Source: Lachnoclostridium sp. An118
GTDB lineage: Bacteria; Bacillota; Clostridia; Lachnospirales; Lachnospiraceae
Reading direction: 5' to 3'
DNA: 64,000 bases
NCBI RefSeq assembly: GCF_002160985.1
Contig: NZ_NFLQ01000001.1
Coordinates: 124,001 to 188,000 of the forward strand
The notes under the pieces: generated by a model
What the model was told of the DNA's origin: nothing
Seen by the model: only the letters and a program-made list of their open reading frames with translations
The model's database searches: none
In this document: positions 40,126 to 49,386 of the stretch, one piece after another
Position numbering within the stretch: position 1 is the first letter of the stretch
Layout of the letters: each line of letters begins with the position of its first letter
Translations under genes and position numbers: made by a program

Positions 40126-41901
40126 ATGTATTATCCGGACGAAGTGATCGAGGAAGTCAGATCGAGAAATGACATTGTGGATGTGATATCAGGCTACATA
40201 AAACTGCAGAAAAAGGGCAGCTCCTATTTTGGTCTCTGCCCTTTCCATAACGAAAAATCCCCCTCTTTTTCGGTGAGCAGGGACAAGCAGATGTACTACT
40301 GCTTTGGCTGCGGGGCCGGAGGCAACGTGTTTACCTTCCTGATGGAGTACGAGAACTATTCTTTTGTGGAGGCCCTGAAGTTCCTCGCAGAGCGGGCAGG
40401 GGTCCAGCTTCCGGAGGAGGAGTACTCCAAAGCGGCAAGGCAGAAGGCGGACCTGCGTGCCAGGATCCTGGAGATCAACAAGCTGGCGGCCAAATATTTT
40501 TACGCCCAGCTCAAGGCTCCCCAGGGAAAGACGGCCTACGACTATCTGAAAAAGAGAGAGCTGAGCGACGAGACCATCCTGGCCTTCGGCCTGGGCTACG
40601 CCAACAAGTACAGCGATGACCTGTACCGGTACCTGAAGACAAAGGGGTACAGCGACGATATCCTGTCCCAGGCGGGGCTCATCTCCATCGATGAGAAGCA
40701 CGGCCCCTACGACAAGTTCTGGAACAGGGTCATGTTCCCCATCATGGACGCCAACAGCCGCGTTATCGGCTTCGGAGGCAGGGTGATGGGCGACGCCAAG
40801 CCCAAGTACCTGAATTCGCCGGAGACAGTTGTCTTTGACAAGAGCCGCAATCTGTACGGCCTGCACAGGGCCCGGACCTCGAGAAAGCCCTATTTTCTCC
40901 TGTGCGAGGGATACATGGATGTGATATCCCTGCACCAGGCAGGCTTTACCAACGCGGTGGCCTCCCTGGGGACGGCCCTGACGCCGGGGCACGCCTCCCT
41001 CATCAAGAGGTATGTGAAGGAGGTCTACCTCACCTACGACAGCGACGAGGCGGGGACCAAGGCGGCCCTGCGGGCTGCGCCGATCCTGCGGGCAGCGGGT
41101 ATCACGGCCAGGGTCATCCGGATGGACCCCTACAAGGACCCGGATGAATTTATCAAGAACCTGGGGGCGGAGGCCTTTGAGGAGCGGATACAGGGCGCCA
41201 GGAACAGCTTCATGTTTGACCTGGAAATGCTGGAGAAAGATTACGACATGGCCAGTCCGGAGGGAAAGACCGGCTTCCTGAAGGAGGCGGCCCGGCGGCT
41301 GAACACCTTTGACGAGGAGATCGAGAGGGGCAACTACATAGACGCTGTGGCAAAGGCCTACTCGGTCAGCAGTCAGGACCTCCGGAAGCTGGTGACACGC
41401 ATGGCTGTGGAGGGAGGACTGGCAAAGCCTGCCACCCGGCCCAGGACGAGCGGTGACCGGGAAAAGGAGAAGGAGGACAGGCACCTGAAATCCCAGAAGA
41501 TACTCCTCACCTGGATGCTGGAGGGGGAGGACATCTTCCGCCAGATACAGAAGTATATCTCCCCGTCTGACTTTACGGAGGACCTGCTGCGCACAGTGGC
41601 GGAGAAGCTGTACCAGCAGTACGAGGAGGGAGAGGTGAATCCGGCCCGGATCATCAGCTGCTTCACGGACGAGGAGGAGCACCGGCGGGTGGCGGAGCTG
41701 TTCAACACAAGGATCCGTGAGCTCCCCACCGTAAAGGAGCAGGAGAAGGCTCTGAGGGAGACGATCCTGCGGGTGAAGGAGAACAGCATAGAGGAGGCGG
41801 CCCGGCGGCTGGCCCCTACTGATATCGCCGGACTCCAGAGGCTGATGGAGGAGAAGCGGGCGCTGCAGGCCCCGGACAAACTGCATATTTCTATTAATTA
41901 G
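40126..41901 (+). CDS. dnaG: DNA primase
   Basis: This 591-residue primase makes the RNA primers for replication. The N-terminal zinc finger is visible as CPFH...CFGC (C38, H41, C59, C62). The Toprim core follows with EGYMD near residue 264 and the acidic DSDEAG segment. The C-terminal third is the DnaB-binding domain. The start follows AGAGGATGATGACAGCTG. It lies in the conserved dgt-dnaG-rpoD order. Confidence 0.97.
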   Translation: MYYPDEVIEEVRSRNDIVDVISGYIKLQKKGSSYFGLCPFHNEKSPSFSVSRDKQMYYCFGCGAGGNVFTFLMEYENYSFVEALKFLAERAGVQLPEEEYSKAARQKADLRARILEINKLAAKYFYAQLKAPQGKTAYDYLKKRELSDETILAFGLGYANKYSDDLYRYLKTKGYSDDILSQAGLISIDEKHGPYDKFWNRVMFPIMDANSRVIGFGGRVMGDAKPKYLNSPETVVFDKSRNLYGLHRARTSRKPYFLLCEGYMDVISLHQAGFTNAVASLGTALTPGHASLIKRYVKEVYLTYDSDEAGTKAALRAAPILRAAGITARVIRMDPYKDPDEFIKNLGAEAFEERIQGARNSFMFDLEMLEKDYDMASPEGKTGFLKEAARRLNTFDEEIERGNYIDAVAKAYSVSSQDLRKLVTRMAVEGGLAKPATRPRTSGDREKEKEDRHLKSQKILLTWMLEGEDIFRQIQKYISPSDFTEDLLRTVAEKLYQQYEEGEVNPARIISCFTDEEEHRRVAELFNTRIRELPTVKEQEKALRETILRVKENSIEEAARRLAPTDIAGLQRLMEEKRALQAPDKLHISIN

Positions 41902-41940
41902 GGATAAAATATAAACAAGCAATGAGAGGATGGACACTGC

Positions 41941-43053
41941 ATGGACGAGAACATGGTAAAATTTACGGAGAAGCTGAATGAACTGAAGGCTCTTGCCAGG
42001 AAGAAGAAAAATGTGCTGGAGATCACGGAGATCAATGATTTCTTTGCGGACATGGAACTGAATTCCGACCAGATGGACAAGGTCTTTGAGTATCTGGAGG
42101 CGAACAACATCGATGTGCTCCGGATGGATGACGACGATGAGGGACCGGACGATGCGGATCTGATGCTGACCGATGAGGACGAGGTTGATATGGAGAAGAT
42201 AGACCTGTCTGTCCCCGACGGCATCAGCATCGAGGACCCGGTGCGCATGTACCTGAAGGAGATCGGAAAGGTGCCCCTCCTGTCGGCGGAGGAGGAAGTG
42301 GACCTCGCCAAGAGGATGGCAGAGGGAGATGAGGATGCCAAGAAACGTCTGGCAGAGGCCAACCTGCGCCTTGTGGTGAGTATCGCCAAGCGCTATGTGG
42401 GAAGAGGCATGCTCTTCCTGGATCTGATCCAGGAGGGAAACCTGGGGCTTATCAAGGCGGTGGAAAAATTTGACTATGAGAAGGGATTCAAGTTCAGTAC
42501 CTACGCCACATGGTGGATACGGCAGGCCATTACCAGAGCTATCGCGGACCAGGCAAGGACCATCCGTATCCCTGTCCATATGGTGGAGACCATCAACAAG
42601 CTGATCCGCGTCTCCAGACAGCTGCTCCAGGAGCTGGGCCGTGAACCCACCCCGGAGGAGATCGCGGAGGAGCTGGACATGCCTGTGGACAGAGTCCGTG
42701 AGATATTGAAGATTTCCCAGGAGCCGGTGTCCCTGGAGACGCCCATCGGAGAGGAGGAGGACAGCCATCTGGGAGATTTCATCCAGGACGACAATGTGCC
42801 GGTTCCGGCGGAGGCGGCAGCTGCCACACTTCTCAAGGAGCAGCTGGACGAGGTGCTGGATACCCTGACAGACAGGGAGCAGAAGGTGCTCCGGCTTCGT
42901 TTTGGCATGAACGACGGACGGGCCCGCACCCTGGAGGAAGTGGGAAAAGAGTTCGATGTCACGAGAGAGCGTATCCGTCAGATCGAGGCGAAGGCGCTCC
43001 GCAAGCTCCGGCATCCGAGCCGCAGCAGAAAACTGAGAGATTATCTGGATTAA
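41941..43053 (+). CDS. rpoD: RNA polymerase primary sigma factor (SigA/RpoD)
   Basis: This is a 370-residue sigma factor with an N-terminal region 1.1 (acidic around residues 60-80) and region 1.2. Region 2 contains [19 protein letters not shown], followed by regions 3 and 4. Region 4.2 ([20 protein letters not shown]) binds the -35 element. It directs most transcription in the cell. It follows dnaG by 39 bases and precedes trmK by 13 bases, the usual macromolecular-synthesis arrangement. Confidence 0.97.
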   Translation: MDENMVKFTEKLNELKALARKKKNVLEITEINDFFADMELNSDQMDKVFEYLEANNIDVLRMDDDDEGPDDADLMLTDEDEVDMEKIDLSVPDGISIEDPVRMYLKEIGKVPLLSAEEEVDLAKRMAEGDEDAKKRLAEANLRLVVSIAKRYVGRGMLFLDLIQEGNLGLIKAVEKFDYEKGFKFSTYATWWIRQAITRAIADQARTIRIPVHMVETINKLIRVSRQLLQELGREPTPEEIAEELDMPVDRVREILKISQEPVSLETPIGEEEDSHLGDFIQDDNVPVPAEAAAATLLKEQLDEVLDTLTDREQKVLRLRFGMNDGRARTLEEVGKEFDVTRERIRQIEAKALRKLRHPSRSRKLRDYLD

Positions 43054-43066
43054 GAAAGAGGCGCCT

Positions 43067-43789
43067 ATGGAACTATCAAAGAGACTATCTGCCGTGGCAG
43101 GTCTTGTGACAGAGGGCGCCTCTGTCGCGGATATAGGAACGGACCACGGATACATTCCCATCTGGCTGGCAAAAAGGGACCCCTCCGTAAGGCTGATCGC
43201 CATGGATGTCAATGCGGGCCCCCTTGAGAGAGCCAGGGAACACGTCCTGTCGGAGGGGCTGGCAGACAGGATCGAGCTGCGCCTGTCGGACGGATTTTCC
43301 GCATTAAAGCCCGGGGAGGTGCATACGATCATAGCAGCAGGCATGGGCGGCGGCCTGGTGATACATATCCTTGAGGCACATCCGGCCGTCACTGCCTCTG
43401 TAAAGGAGTTTGTGCTCCAGCCCCAGTCGGAGATCGAGAGGGTCCGGGCATATCTGGAGAGAGAAGGCTGCACCATTGTGCGGGAGGAGATGGTGGAGGA
43501 GGACGGAAAGTACTATCCCATGATGAAGGCGGTCCACGCAGGGGAGATACGGCCCTGGTCCAGGGTGGAGCTGCTGTACGGCAGGGATCTGCTGGAACGC
43601 CGTCATCCGGTGCTGCGGGAGTACCTCCTGCGGGAACGCCGCATACGTGAGGACATACGCAAGCGGCTGTTGGCCGCGGGGACGCCGGGGGCCCTTCTGC
43701 GGGAAAAGGATGTAGAAAAAGAGCTGGAAGAAATCCGGGAGGCGCTGGCTGTCTATGCAGATGTGCCGGCAGAGGCCTCCGGGGAATAG
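43067..43789 (+). CDS. trmK: tRNA (adenine-22-N1)-methyltransferase
   Basis: This 240-residue SAM-dependent methyltransferase modifies A22 in tRNA. The SAM-binding strand VADIGTDHGYIPI lies near residue 22 and IIAAGMGGGLVIHI follows near residue 88. Both are family hallmarks, and the size matches. It lies between rpoD and a Nif3-like gene, a conserved neighbourhood in Firmicutes. Confidence 0.94.
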   Translation: MELSKRLSAVAGLVTEGASVADIGTDHGYIPIWLAKRDPSVRLIAMDVNAGPLERAREHVLSEGLADRIELRLSDGFSALKPGEVHTIIAAGMGGGLVIHILEAHPAVTASVKEFVLQPQSEIERVRAYLEREGCTIVREEMVEEDGKYYPMMKAVHAGEIRPWSRVELLYGRDLLERRHPVLREYLLRERRIREDIRKRLLAAGTPGALLREKDVEKELEEIREALAVYADVPAEASGE

Positions 43790-43810
43790 AAGGAAGGAGC
43801 GGGTGAGAGG

Positions 43811-44590
43811 ATGCTTTGTAAAGAAGTGATGGATGTGATCGAGGAGGCCTACCCGGCCGACTATGCCATGGACTGGGACAACGTGGGACTCCTTGTGGGG
43901 AGAGACGACAAGGAAGTGAGCCGCGTCTATGTGGCCCTGGACGCGGATGACGCGGCCATTGAGGCAGCAGTGCGGTGGAAGGCTGACATGCTGGTGACCC
44001 ACCACCCCATGATCTTCTCCGGCCTGAAGAGGATCAACAATCTGGACTTTATCGGAGCACGTATCCTGAAGCTGATACAGAACGATATTTCCTGCTATGC
44101 CATGCACACCAACTACGATGTGCTGGGGATGGCGGAGCTGTCGGGGAAGAAGATGGCCCTCAGGGACCCGGAGGTGCTGGAGGTGACAAGAGAGGGAGAG
44201 CGGCCGGAGGGGATCGGCAGGGTGGCGGACCTGGCCAGCCCGGTGCCCCTTAAGGAGGTCTGCTGGTCTGTGAAGGACCGGTTCCACCTGGGGGCGGTGA
44301 AGGTGTTCGGGGACATGGACCGGATGGTGTCCAGGATCGCCATCTCCCCGGGGTCCGGGAAGAGCATGGTGAAGGCGGCCCTTGACAAGAGGGCGGATGT
44401 GCTCATCACAGGGGATATCGACCACCACACCGGCATTGACGCGGTGGCTCAGGGCCTGGCTATCATCGACGCCGGGCATTACGGGATCGAGCACATTTTT
44501 ATCGAAGATGTAAAGGCGTATCTGGAAGAAAGGCTGGAGGGCGTGGAGGTGAAGGCGGCGCCGGTGTGCCATCCATTCCAGATCGTGTGA
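43811..44590 (+). CDS. Nif3-like dinuclear metal-centre protein
   Basis: This is a 259-residue Nif3/DUF34 protein. The metal-binding histidines are visible in VTHHPMIFSG, and the C-terminal GHYGIEHIF supplies the remaining ligands. The protein is usually a hexamer of dimetal sites; its reaction is unproven, although a GTP-cyclohydrolase or scaffold role has been proposed for relatives. The start follows GAAGGAGCGGGTGAG. It lies directly downstream of trmK, as in many Gram-positive bacteria. Confidence 0.93.
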   Translation: MLCKEVMDVIEEAYPADYAMDWDNVGLLVGRDDKEVSRVYVALDADDAAIEAAVRWKADMLVTHHPMIFSGLKRINNLDFIGARILKLIQNDISCYAMHTNYDVLGMAELSGKKMALRDPEVLEVTREGERPEGIGRVADLASPVPLKEVCWSVKDRFHLGAVKVFGDMDRMVSRIAISPGSGKSMVKAALDKRADVLITGDIDHHTGIDAVAQGLAIIDAGHYGIEHIFIEDVKAYLEERLEGVEVKAAPVCHPFQIV

Positions 44591-44635
44591 CAGGCAGGAT
44601 GCTGCCGCAAAACAGGAGCATACAGGAGGTTTGTC

Positions 44636-46306
44636 ATGGAGCGGAAGATGTATCGTATCGAGGCGGACGGTGAGAAAAGGGAGTATCCGGAGGGCACGCC
44701 CTACAGGGTGATCGCCGGGGATTTCCAGAAGAACCATGAAAATGATATCGTGCTCGTCTTTGTGGACGGGAAGCTGCAGGAGCTCCACAAGACTCTGCAG
44801 GGGGACTGCAGCCTTGTCTTCGAGACGACCGGGGATGAGATCGGGCACAGCACCTACAAGAGGAGCATGTGCCTCATGCTCGTCAAGGCCATCTACGATG
44901 CCGCCCACCATGAGGGGATACGGAAGGTGCGGGTCCACTACTCCATGGGGGACGGGTATTACTGTACCATGGATGCGGATTTCTCCCTGACCCGCTCCTT
45001 CCTGGACCAGGTGGAAGAGAGGATGCGCACCATGGTGGAGGAAGATATGCCGGTGCGCAAAAGGACCATACATACAGACGACGCAGTGGCCCTGTTCCGC
45101 AGGCACGGCATGCACGACAAGGAGCGGCTTTTTGAGTACCGCCGCGTCTCCAAGGTCAACATTTACAGCATGAATGAGTTTGAGGACTACTATTACGGCT
45201 ACATGGTGCCGTCGGCCGGCTATCTGCGGTATTTTGCCCTCTACCTCTACGATGAGGGCTTTGTCATCCAGATGCCTTCCCGGAAGGAGCCCCGCAGTCT
45301 GGCCCCATTTACACCAAAAAGCAAGCTTTTCCAGGTCATGAAGGAGTCCACCAAATGGGGGGATATGCAGGGCATCGAGACGGTGGGGGCCCTCAACGAC
45401 CGCATCACAAAGGGCGGAGACATGCGGGATATGGTACTGGTGCAGGAGGCCCTCCAGGAGAAGAAGATCGCCCAGATCGCGGAGGAGATCGCCGGCAGGA
45501 AGGAGGCCAAATTCGTCCTCATTGCCGGGCCCTCCTCCTCCGGGAAGACCACCTTTTCCCATCGGCTCTCCATCCAGCTGCGGGCGGCGGGCATGGTGCC
45601 CCACCCGATTTCCGTGGACAATTATTTTGTGGAGCGGGAGGATAACCCCAGGGACGAGAACGGGGAGTTTGACTTTGAGTGCCTGGAGGCGGTGGACACG
45701 GATCTCTTCAACGACCAGATGAGCCGGCTGCTGGGAGGAGAGGAGGTTGTCCTGCCCACCTTTAATTTCAAGACGGGGCATAAGGAATTCGGGGGAAAGC
45801 CGAAAAAACTGGGGCCTGAGGATGTGCTTGTGATCGAGGGCATCCACTGCCTCAACCCAAAGCTGACCCTGTCCCTGCCTGATGAGAATAAATTCCGGAT
45901 CTACATCAGTGCCCTGACCCAGCTCAACATAGACGAGCACAACCGGATCCCCACCACAGACGGCCGCCTGATCCGGCGGCTTGTCAGGGACGCACGGACC
46001 AGAGGCTCCTCGGCCAGGAGGACCATCGCCATGTGGCCCTCTGTGAGGCGGGGGGAGGAGAAGAACATCTTCCCCTACCAGGAGGAGGCGGACATCATGT
46101 TCAACTCTGCCCTGATCTATGAGCTGGCGGTGCTGAAGCAGTACGTAGAGCCGCTCCTCTTCGGGATCGAGAGGGACTGCCCGGAATATCTGGAGGCGAA
46201 GAGGCTGCTGAAATTCCTGGATTATTTCGTGGGAATTGAAAGCACCCTCGTGCCGGCCAATTCCCTGCTGCGGGAGTTCATCGGAGGAGGATGCTTCCAG
46301 GTGTAG
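44636..46306 (+). CDS. Nucleoside kinase with a ThrRS-like N-terminal region
   Basis: This 556-residue protein joins two units. Residues about 1-75 resemble the TGS domain of threonyl-tRNA synthetase, and about 75-250 resemble its editing-type second domain. The C-terminal half is a uridine-kinase-type P-loop domain with Walker A GPSSSGKTT near residue 299-306. The protein family is annotated as nucleoside kinases; the N-terminal half is presumably regulatory or substrate-linked. The start follows AGGAGGTTTGTC. The 3' end lies 31 bases from the end of convergent aroC. Confidence 0.87.
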   Translation: MERKMYRIEADGEKREYPEGTPYRVIAGDFQKNHENDIVLVFVDGKLQELHKTLQGDCSLVFETTGDEIGHSTYKRSMCLMLVKAIYDAAHHEGIRKVRVHYSMGDGYYCTMDADFSLTRSFLDQVEERMRTMVEEDMPVRKRTIHTDDAVALFRRHGMHDKERLFEYRRVSKVNIYSMNEFEDYYYGYMVPSAGYLRYFALYLYDEGFVIQMPSRKEPRSLAPFTPKSKLFQVMKESTKWGDMQGIETVGALNDRITKGGDMRDMVLVQEALQEKKIAQIAEEIAGRKEAKFVLIAGPSSSGKTTFSHRLSIQLRAAGMVPHPISVDNYFVEREDNPRDENGEFDFECLEAVDTDLFNDQMSRLLGGEEVVLPTFNFKTGHKEFGGKPKKLGPEDVLVIEGIHCLNPKLTLSLPDENKFRIYISALTQLNIDEHNRIPTTDGRLIRRLVRDARTRGSSARRTIAMWPSVRRGEEKNIFPYQEEADIMFNSALIYELAVLKQYVEPLLFGIERDCPEYLEAKRLLKFLDYFVGIESTLVPANSLLREFIGGGCFQV

Positions 46307-46337
46307 CAGAATGGTTGTCGGGCGGCCGGCTGCCCAT

Positions 46338-47441
46338 CTACAGACGGCTGTAGAAATCCTTAATATCAGAGAGGCGGGAGCTCATGCGCATCAAGAGGAG
46401 GTCAGCCACCGTGAGGGCGGCCATGGACTCCACCACCACAACGGCCCGGGGGACGATGACCGGGTCGTGCCGGCCCCGGATGGAGAGCTTCAGGTTGTTC
46501 CCCTCCCTGTCCACCGTGTCCTGCTCCCGGGAGATGGAGGGGGTGGGCTTGACGGCGGCCCGCAGGATGACGGTGCTGCCATCGCTGATCCCGCCCAGAG
46601 TGCCTCCCGCATGGTTTGTCCGCTTGTGCACGCCGCTGTCGTCCGCGTAGAAGGGGTCGTTGTTCCTGCTCCCTAAGGAGCGGGCAGCCGCAAAGCCGTC
46701 GCCTATCTCCACGCCCTTGACAGCGCCGATGGACATGGCGGCCCCTGCCAGGGCGGCGTCCAGCTTGTGGAAGACAGGCTCGCCGATGCCTGCGGGAAGG
46801 CCGTCGATCCTGCATTCGATGACTCCCCCGGCGGAGTCCTGCCTTCTGATACAGTCCTCCAGGAAGGCGGACGCTTCCTCTGCGTGGGAGCGGGAGGGCA
46901 TGTACAGAGGATTTTCCTTGATCTGACTGAAATCATACGCGCCATCGGGGATGCTGATATCTCCGATGGCTTTTGTGTAGGCGGTAAGCCGGATGTCCAG
47001 CTCGGCCAGCAGCTTTGCGGCCACCGCGCCTGCGGCCACCCGCCCGGCTGTCTCCCGCCCGGAGGAGCGCCCGCCGCCCCTGTAGTCCCTGATGCCATAC
47101 TTTTGGTCAAAGGTGTAATCCGCGTGTCCGGGCCTGCAGCAGTCTTTGATCGCGCTGTAGTCCCGTGACCTCTGGTCCTCATTTTCGATCAGGATGGAAA
47201 TGGGGGTCCCGGTGGTCTTTCCCTCAAACACGCCGGAGAGGATTTTAGCCCTGTCCCCCTCTCTCCGGGCTGTGGTAAATTTTCCCTGCCCCGGCTTCCT
47301 GCGGTCCAGGTAGCGCTGTATGTCCTCCTCACAGAGGGACAGCCCTGCCGGACAGCCGTCCACGACGGCGCCCAGAGCAGCTCCGTGTGACTCTCCCCAG
47401 GTGGTGGCGGTGAATAGTGTTCCGAGTGTAGAACCTGCCAT
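46338..47441 (-). CDS. aroC: Chorismate synthase
   Basis: This 367-residue protein makes chorismate from EPSP, the last shared step of aromatic amino acid synthesis. The family signatures are GESHGAALGAVVDGCPAG near the N-terminus and GGGRSSGRETAGRVAAGA in the middle, with the conserved His near the beginning (GESHG). The AAAGGAGCGACACATC site precedes the ATG. It is transcribed divergently from the L,D-transpeptidase gene, from a promoter overlapping that gene's -35 box. Confidence 0.97.
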   Translation of the reverse strand: MAGSTLGTLFTATTWGESHGAALGAVVDGCPAGLSLCEEDIQRYLDRRKPGQGKFTTARREGDRAKILSGVFEGKTTGTPISILIENEDQRSRDYSAIKDCCRPGHADYTFDQKYGIRDYRGGGRSSGRETAGRVAAGAVAAKLLAELDIRLTAYTKAIGDISIPDGAYDFSQIKENPLYMPSRSHAEEASAFLEDCIRRQDSAGGVIECRIDGLPAGIGEPVFHKLDAALAGAAMSIGAVKGVEIGDGFAAARSLGSRNNDPFYADDSGVHKRTNHAGGTLGGISDGSTVILRAAVKPTPSISREQDTVDREGNNLKLSIRGRHDPVIVPRAVVVVESMAALTVADLLLMRMSSRLSDIKDFYSRL

Positions 47442-47503
47442 GATGTGTCGCTCCTTTATTTTGTGAATTGTTTGTTAAATCCTGTTAAGATATATTAAGA
47501 TTT

Positions 47504-47532
47504 ATTATAAACAAGAGGCGCATTGTTGACAA
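47504..47532 (-). promoter_or_regulatory. aroC promoter (minus strand)
   Basis: On the minus strand TTGTCA (47532-47527) and TATAAT (47509-47504) are 17 bases apart. The -35 overlaps that of the divergent promoter. Confidence 0.65.
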
Positions 47533-47554
47533 GAGAAAGCAAGGACACTATAAT
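47526..47554 (+). promoter_or_regulatory. L,D-transpeptidase promoter (plus strand)
   Basis: TTGACA (47526-47531) and TATAAT (47549-47554) are both perfect and are 17 bases apart. Confidence 0.8.
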
Positions 47555-47627
47555 TACTACGTATTGTGTAAAAGTGTATTTATAAGTAGAAATAAGTATA
47601 AATAATAGAAACAGGGAGCAGATTTTT

Positions 47628-49364
47628 ATGAGCAGTAGAGAGAACAGCAGGGAGGATATCGAGCGCTCTTCGGAAGAGATCCTTGAAGAGACTATGAAAG
47701 AAATCTATGATGGCCTGCAGGGCTCCTCCCGGGAGGATACGCAGGAAGAGGAGGAGCCGGATATGGCTTCTCTGCAGGAGCTTGCGGAGGAGCTCGGAGA
47801 AGAGGGGCAGGAGGAAGAGGACGGCAGCGGAGCAGAGCCCTTTGATGAGGATGACAGCGTGATCCGTCTGGATGATAATGAAGAGTTTTATGACAGGGAA
47901 GAGGACGGGGAGGACTCGTTTATGACTGATGAGGACGAGACAGAGGAAGAGGAGAAGAAAGGCGGGAGCGGGAAGGGAAGGAAGAAGGCTCTGACGATCC
48001 TTCTTGTCATCCTGGGTGTGCTGGTGCTTGCCTACCTTGGCATGGCCCTGTTTTTTACAAGACATTTCTTCTTCTATACAAAGATCAATGGAACAGTGTT
48101 TTCCGCTCAGACAGTCAGTGCCGTGGAGAGCTATATGGAAGGACAGGTCGAGGACTACGAGCTGACTCTGGAGGAGATTGACGGCGGGACAGAGTCCATT
48201 GACGGAGATGACATAGACCTCACCTATGTGGACGGAGATGGTGTGGATGAGCTCCTGAAAAAGCAGAATCCCCTTCTTTGGATCACGGCTCTTTGGGACC
48301 ACCCGGACATCGAGGCTTCCGTGGGCGTGGAGTATGACAAGGACAAGCTGAGTGAAGTGATCGCGGGGCTGACGTGCATGCTGCCTGAGGAGCAGACGGC
48401 GCCCCAGTCGGCACGCCCGGTATTCCAGGATACGGAATTCGTCATCCAGGACGAGGTCATCGGTTCCCAGATCGACACGGAGAAGTTTACAGAGGCGGTC
48501 AATACGGCCATAAGCGGCTTTCAGTCCACTCTGGATATGGAGGCGGAGAGCTGCTATGTGATGCCCGCCTTCACGGCCGATTCCCCGGAGGTGGCGGCAG
48601 CCAGGGATGCTATGAACAGCTATCTGGGGGCGAATATTACTTATGATTTCAGCCCGTATACAGAGGTGGTGGATTCTTCTGTCATCTCCCAGTGGGTGAC
48701 TGTGGACGACAGCATGAACGTGACCTTTAACCAGGATGCGGTGCGTGCCTACATCCAGGAGCTGGCAAATAAGTACGACACCTACGGAAAGACGAGGACC
48801 ATTGTCACGAGCCTTGGTAATACCGTGGAGGTGTCCGGCGGCTCCTACGGCTGGCAGATCGACCAGGAGGCAGAGTACAATGCTCTCACTGCCAATATCC
48901 AGAATGCGGAGACCGTGACGAGAGAGCCCCAGTACGCAAGGCGGGCTGCCTCCCACGAGGGGAATGATTACGGCAGCAGCTATGTGGAGATCGATCTGAC
49001 CAACCAGCATGTGTGGGTCTATGTAAACGGCCAGTGCGTGGTCGAGACGGACTGCGTCACAGGTGACCCGACCCAGGGCAATGGTACGCCCCAGGGAGTG
49101 TACTCTTTGGCCTACAAGCAGATGAACACGACCCTGCGGGGACCGAAGCTGCCGGACGGGACATATGAGTGGGAGTCACCGGTCACATACTGGATGCCTT
49201 TCAACGGCGGTATCGGACTTCACGATGCCAACTGGCGTTCTTCCTTCGGGGGTACTATCTACCAGGGCAACGGCTCTCACGGCTGCGTCAACCTGCCGCC
49301 GTCAGTGGCCGGAACGGTGTATGATAACATCCAGGCAGGCACACCGGTTGTGTGCCACTATTAA
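47628..49364 (+). CDS. L,D-transpeptidase with long acidic cytoplasmic tail
   Basis: This 578-residue protein links peptidoglycan stems by 3-3 bonds, or attaches proteins to the wall. Residues 1-120 are cytoplasmic and strongly acidic, rich in Glu and Asp, ending in a KGRKK stop. A transmembrane segment spans about 121-143. An extracytoplasmic region with PG-binding (PG4-like) character runs to about 440. The C-terminal YkuD domain has the catalytic motif SHGCVN with Cys553 and His551. The start follows ACAGGGAGCAG. It lies divergently from aroC and is followed by tgt 22 bases later. Confidence 0.92.
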   Translation: MSSRENSREDIERSSEEILEETMKEIYDGLQGSSREDTQEEEEPDMASLQELAEELGEEGQEEEDGSGAEPFDEDDSVIRLDDNEEFYDREEDGEDSFMTDEDETEEEEKKGGSGKGRKKALTILLVILGVLVLAYLGMALFFTRHFFFYTKINGTVFSAQTVSAVESYMEGQVEDYELTLEEIDGGTESIDGDDIDLTYVDGDGVDELLKKQNPLLWITALWDHPDIEASVGVEYDKDKLSEVIAGLTCMLPEEQTAPQSARPVFQDTEFVIQDEVIGSQIDTEKFTEAVNTAISGFQSTLDMEAESCYVMPAFTADSPEVAAARDAMNSYLGANITYDFSPYTEVVDSSVISQWVTVDDSMNVTFNQDAVRAYIQELANKYDTYGKTRTIVTSLGNTVEVSGGSYGWQIDQEAEYNALTANIQNAETVTREPQYARRAASHEGNDYGSSYVEIDLTNQHVWVYVNGQCVVETDCVTGDPTQGNGTPQGVYSLAYKQMNTTLRGPKLPDGTYEWESPVTYWMPFNGGIGLHDANWRSSFGGTIYQGNGSHGCVNLPPSVAGTVYDNIQAGTPVVCHY

Positions 49365-49386
49365 GGATAGATAAGGAATTTGCAGA

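Noticed and set aside
40189-43476. Minus-strand open frame of 1095 codons
   Set aside because: It lies fully antisense to dnaG and rpoD, has low-complexity His/Leu/Gln composition and no family resemblance. It is a shadow of GC-rich codon usage.
43304-45940. Minus-strand open frame of 878 codons
   Set aside because: Antisense to trmK, nif3 and the nucleoside kinase, all of which are convincing genes; composition is typical of a shadow frame.
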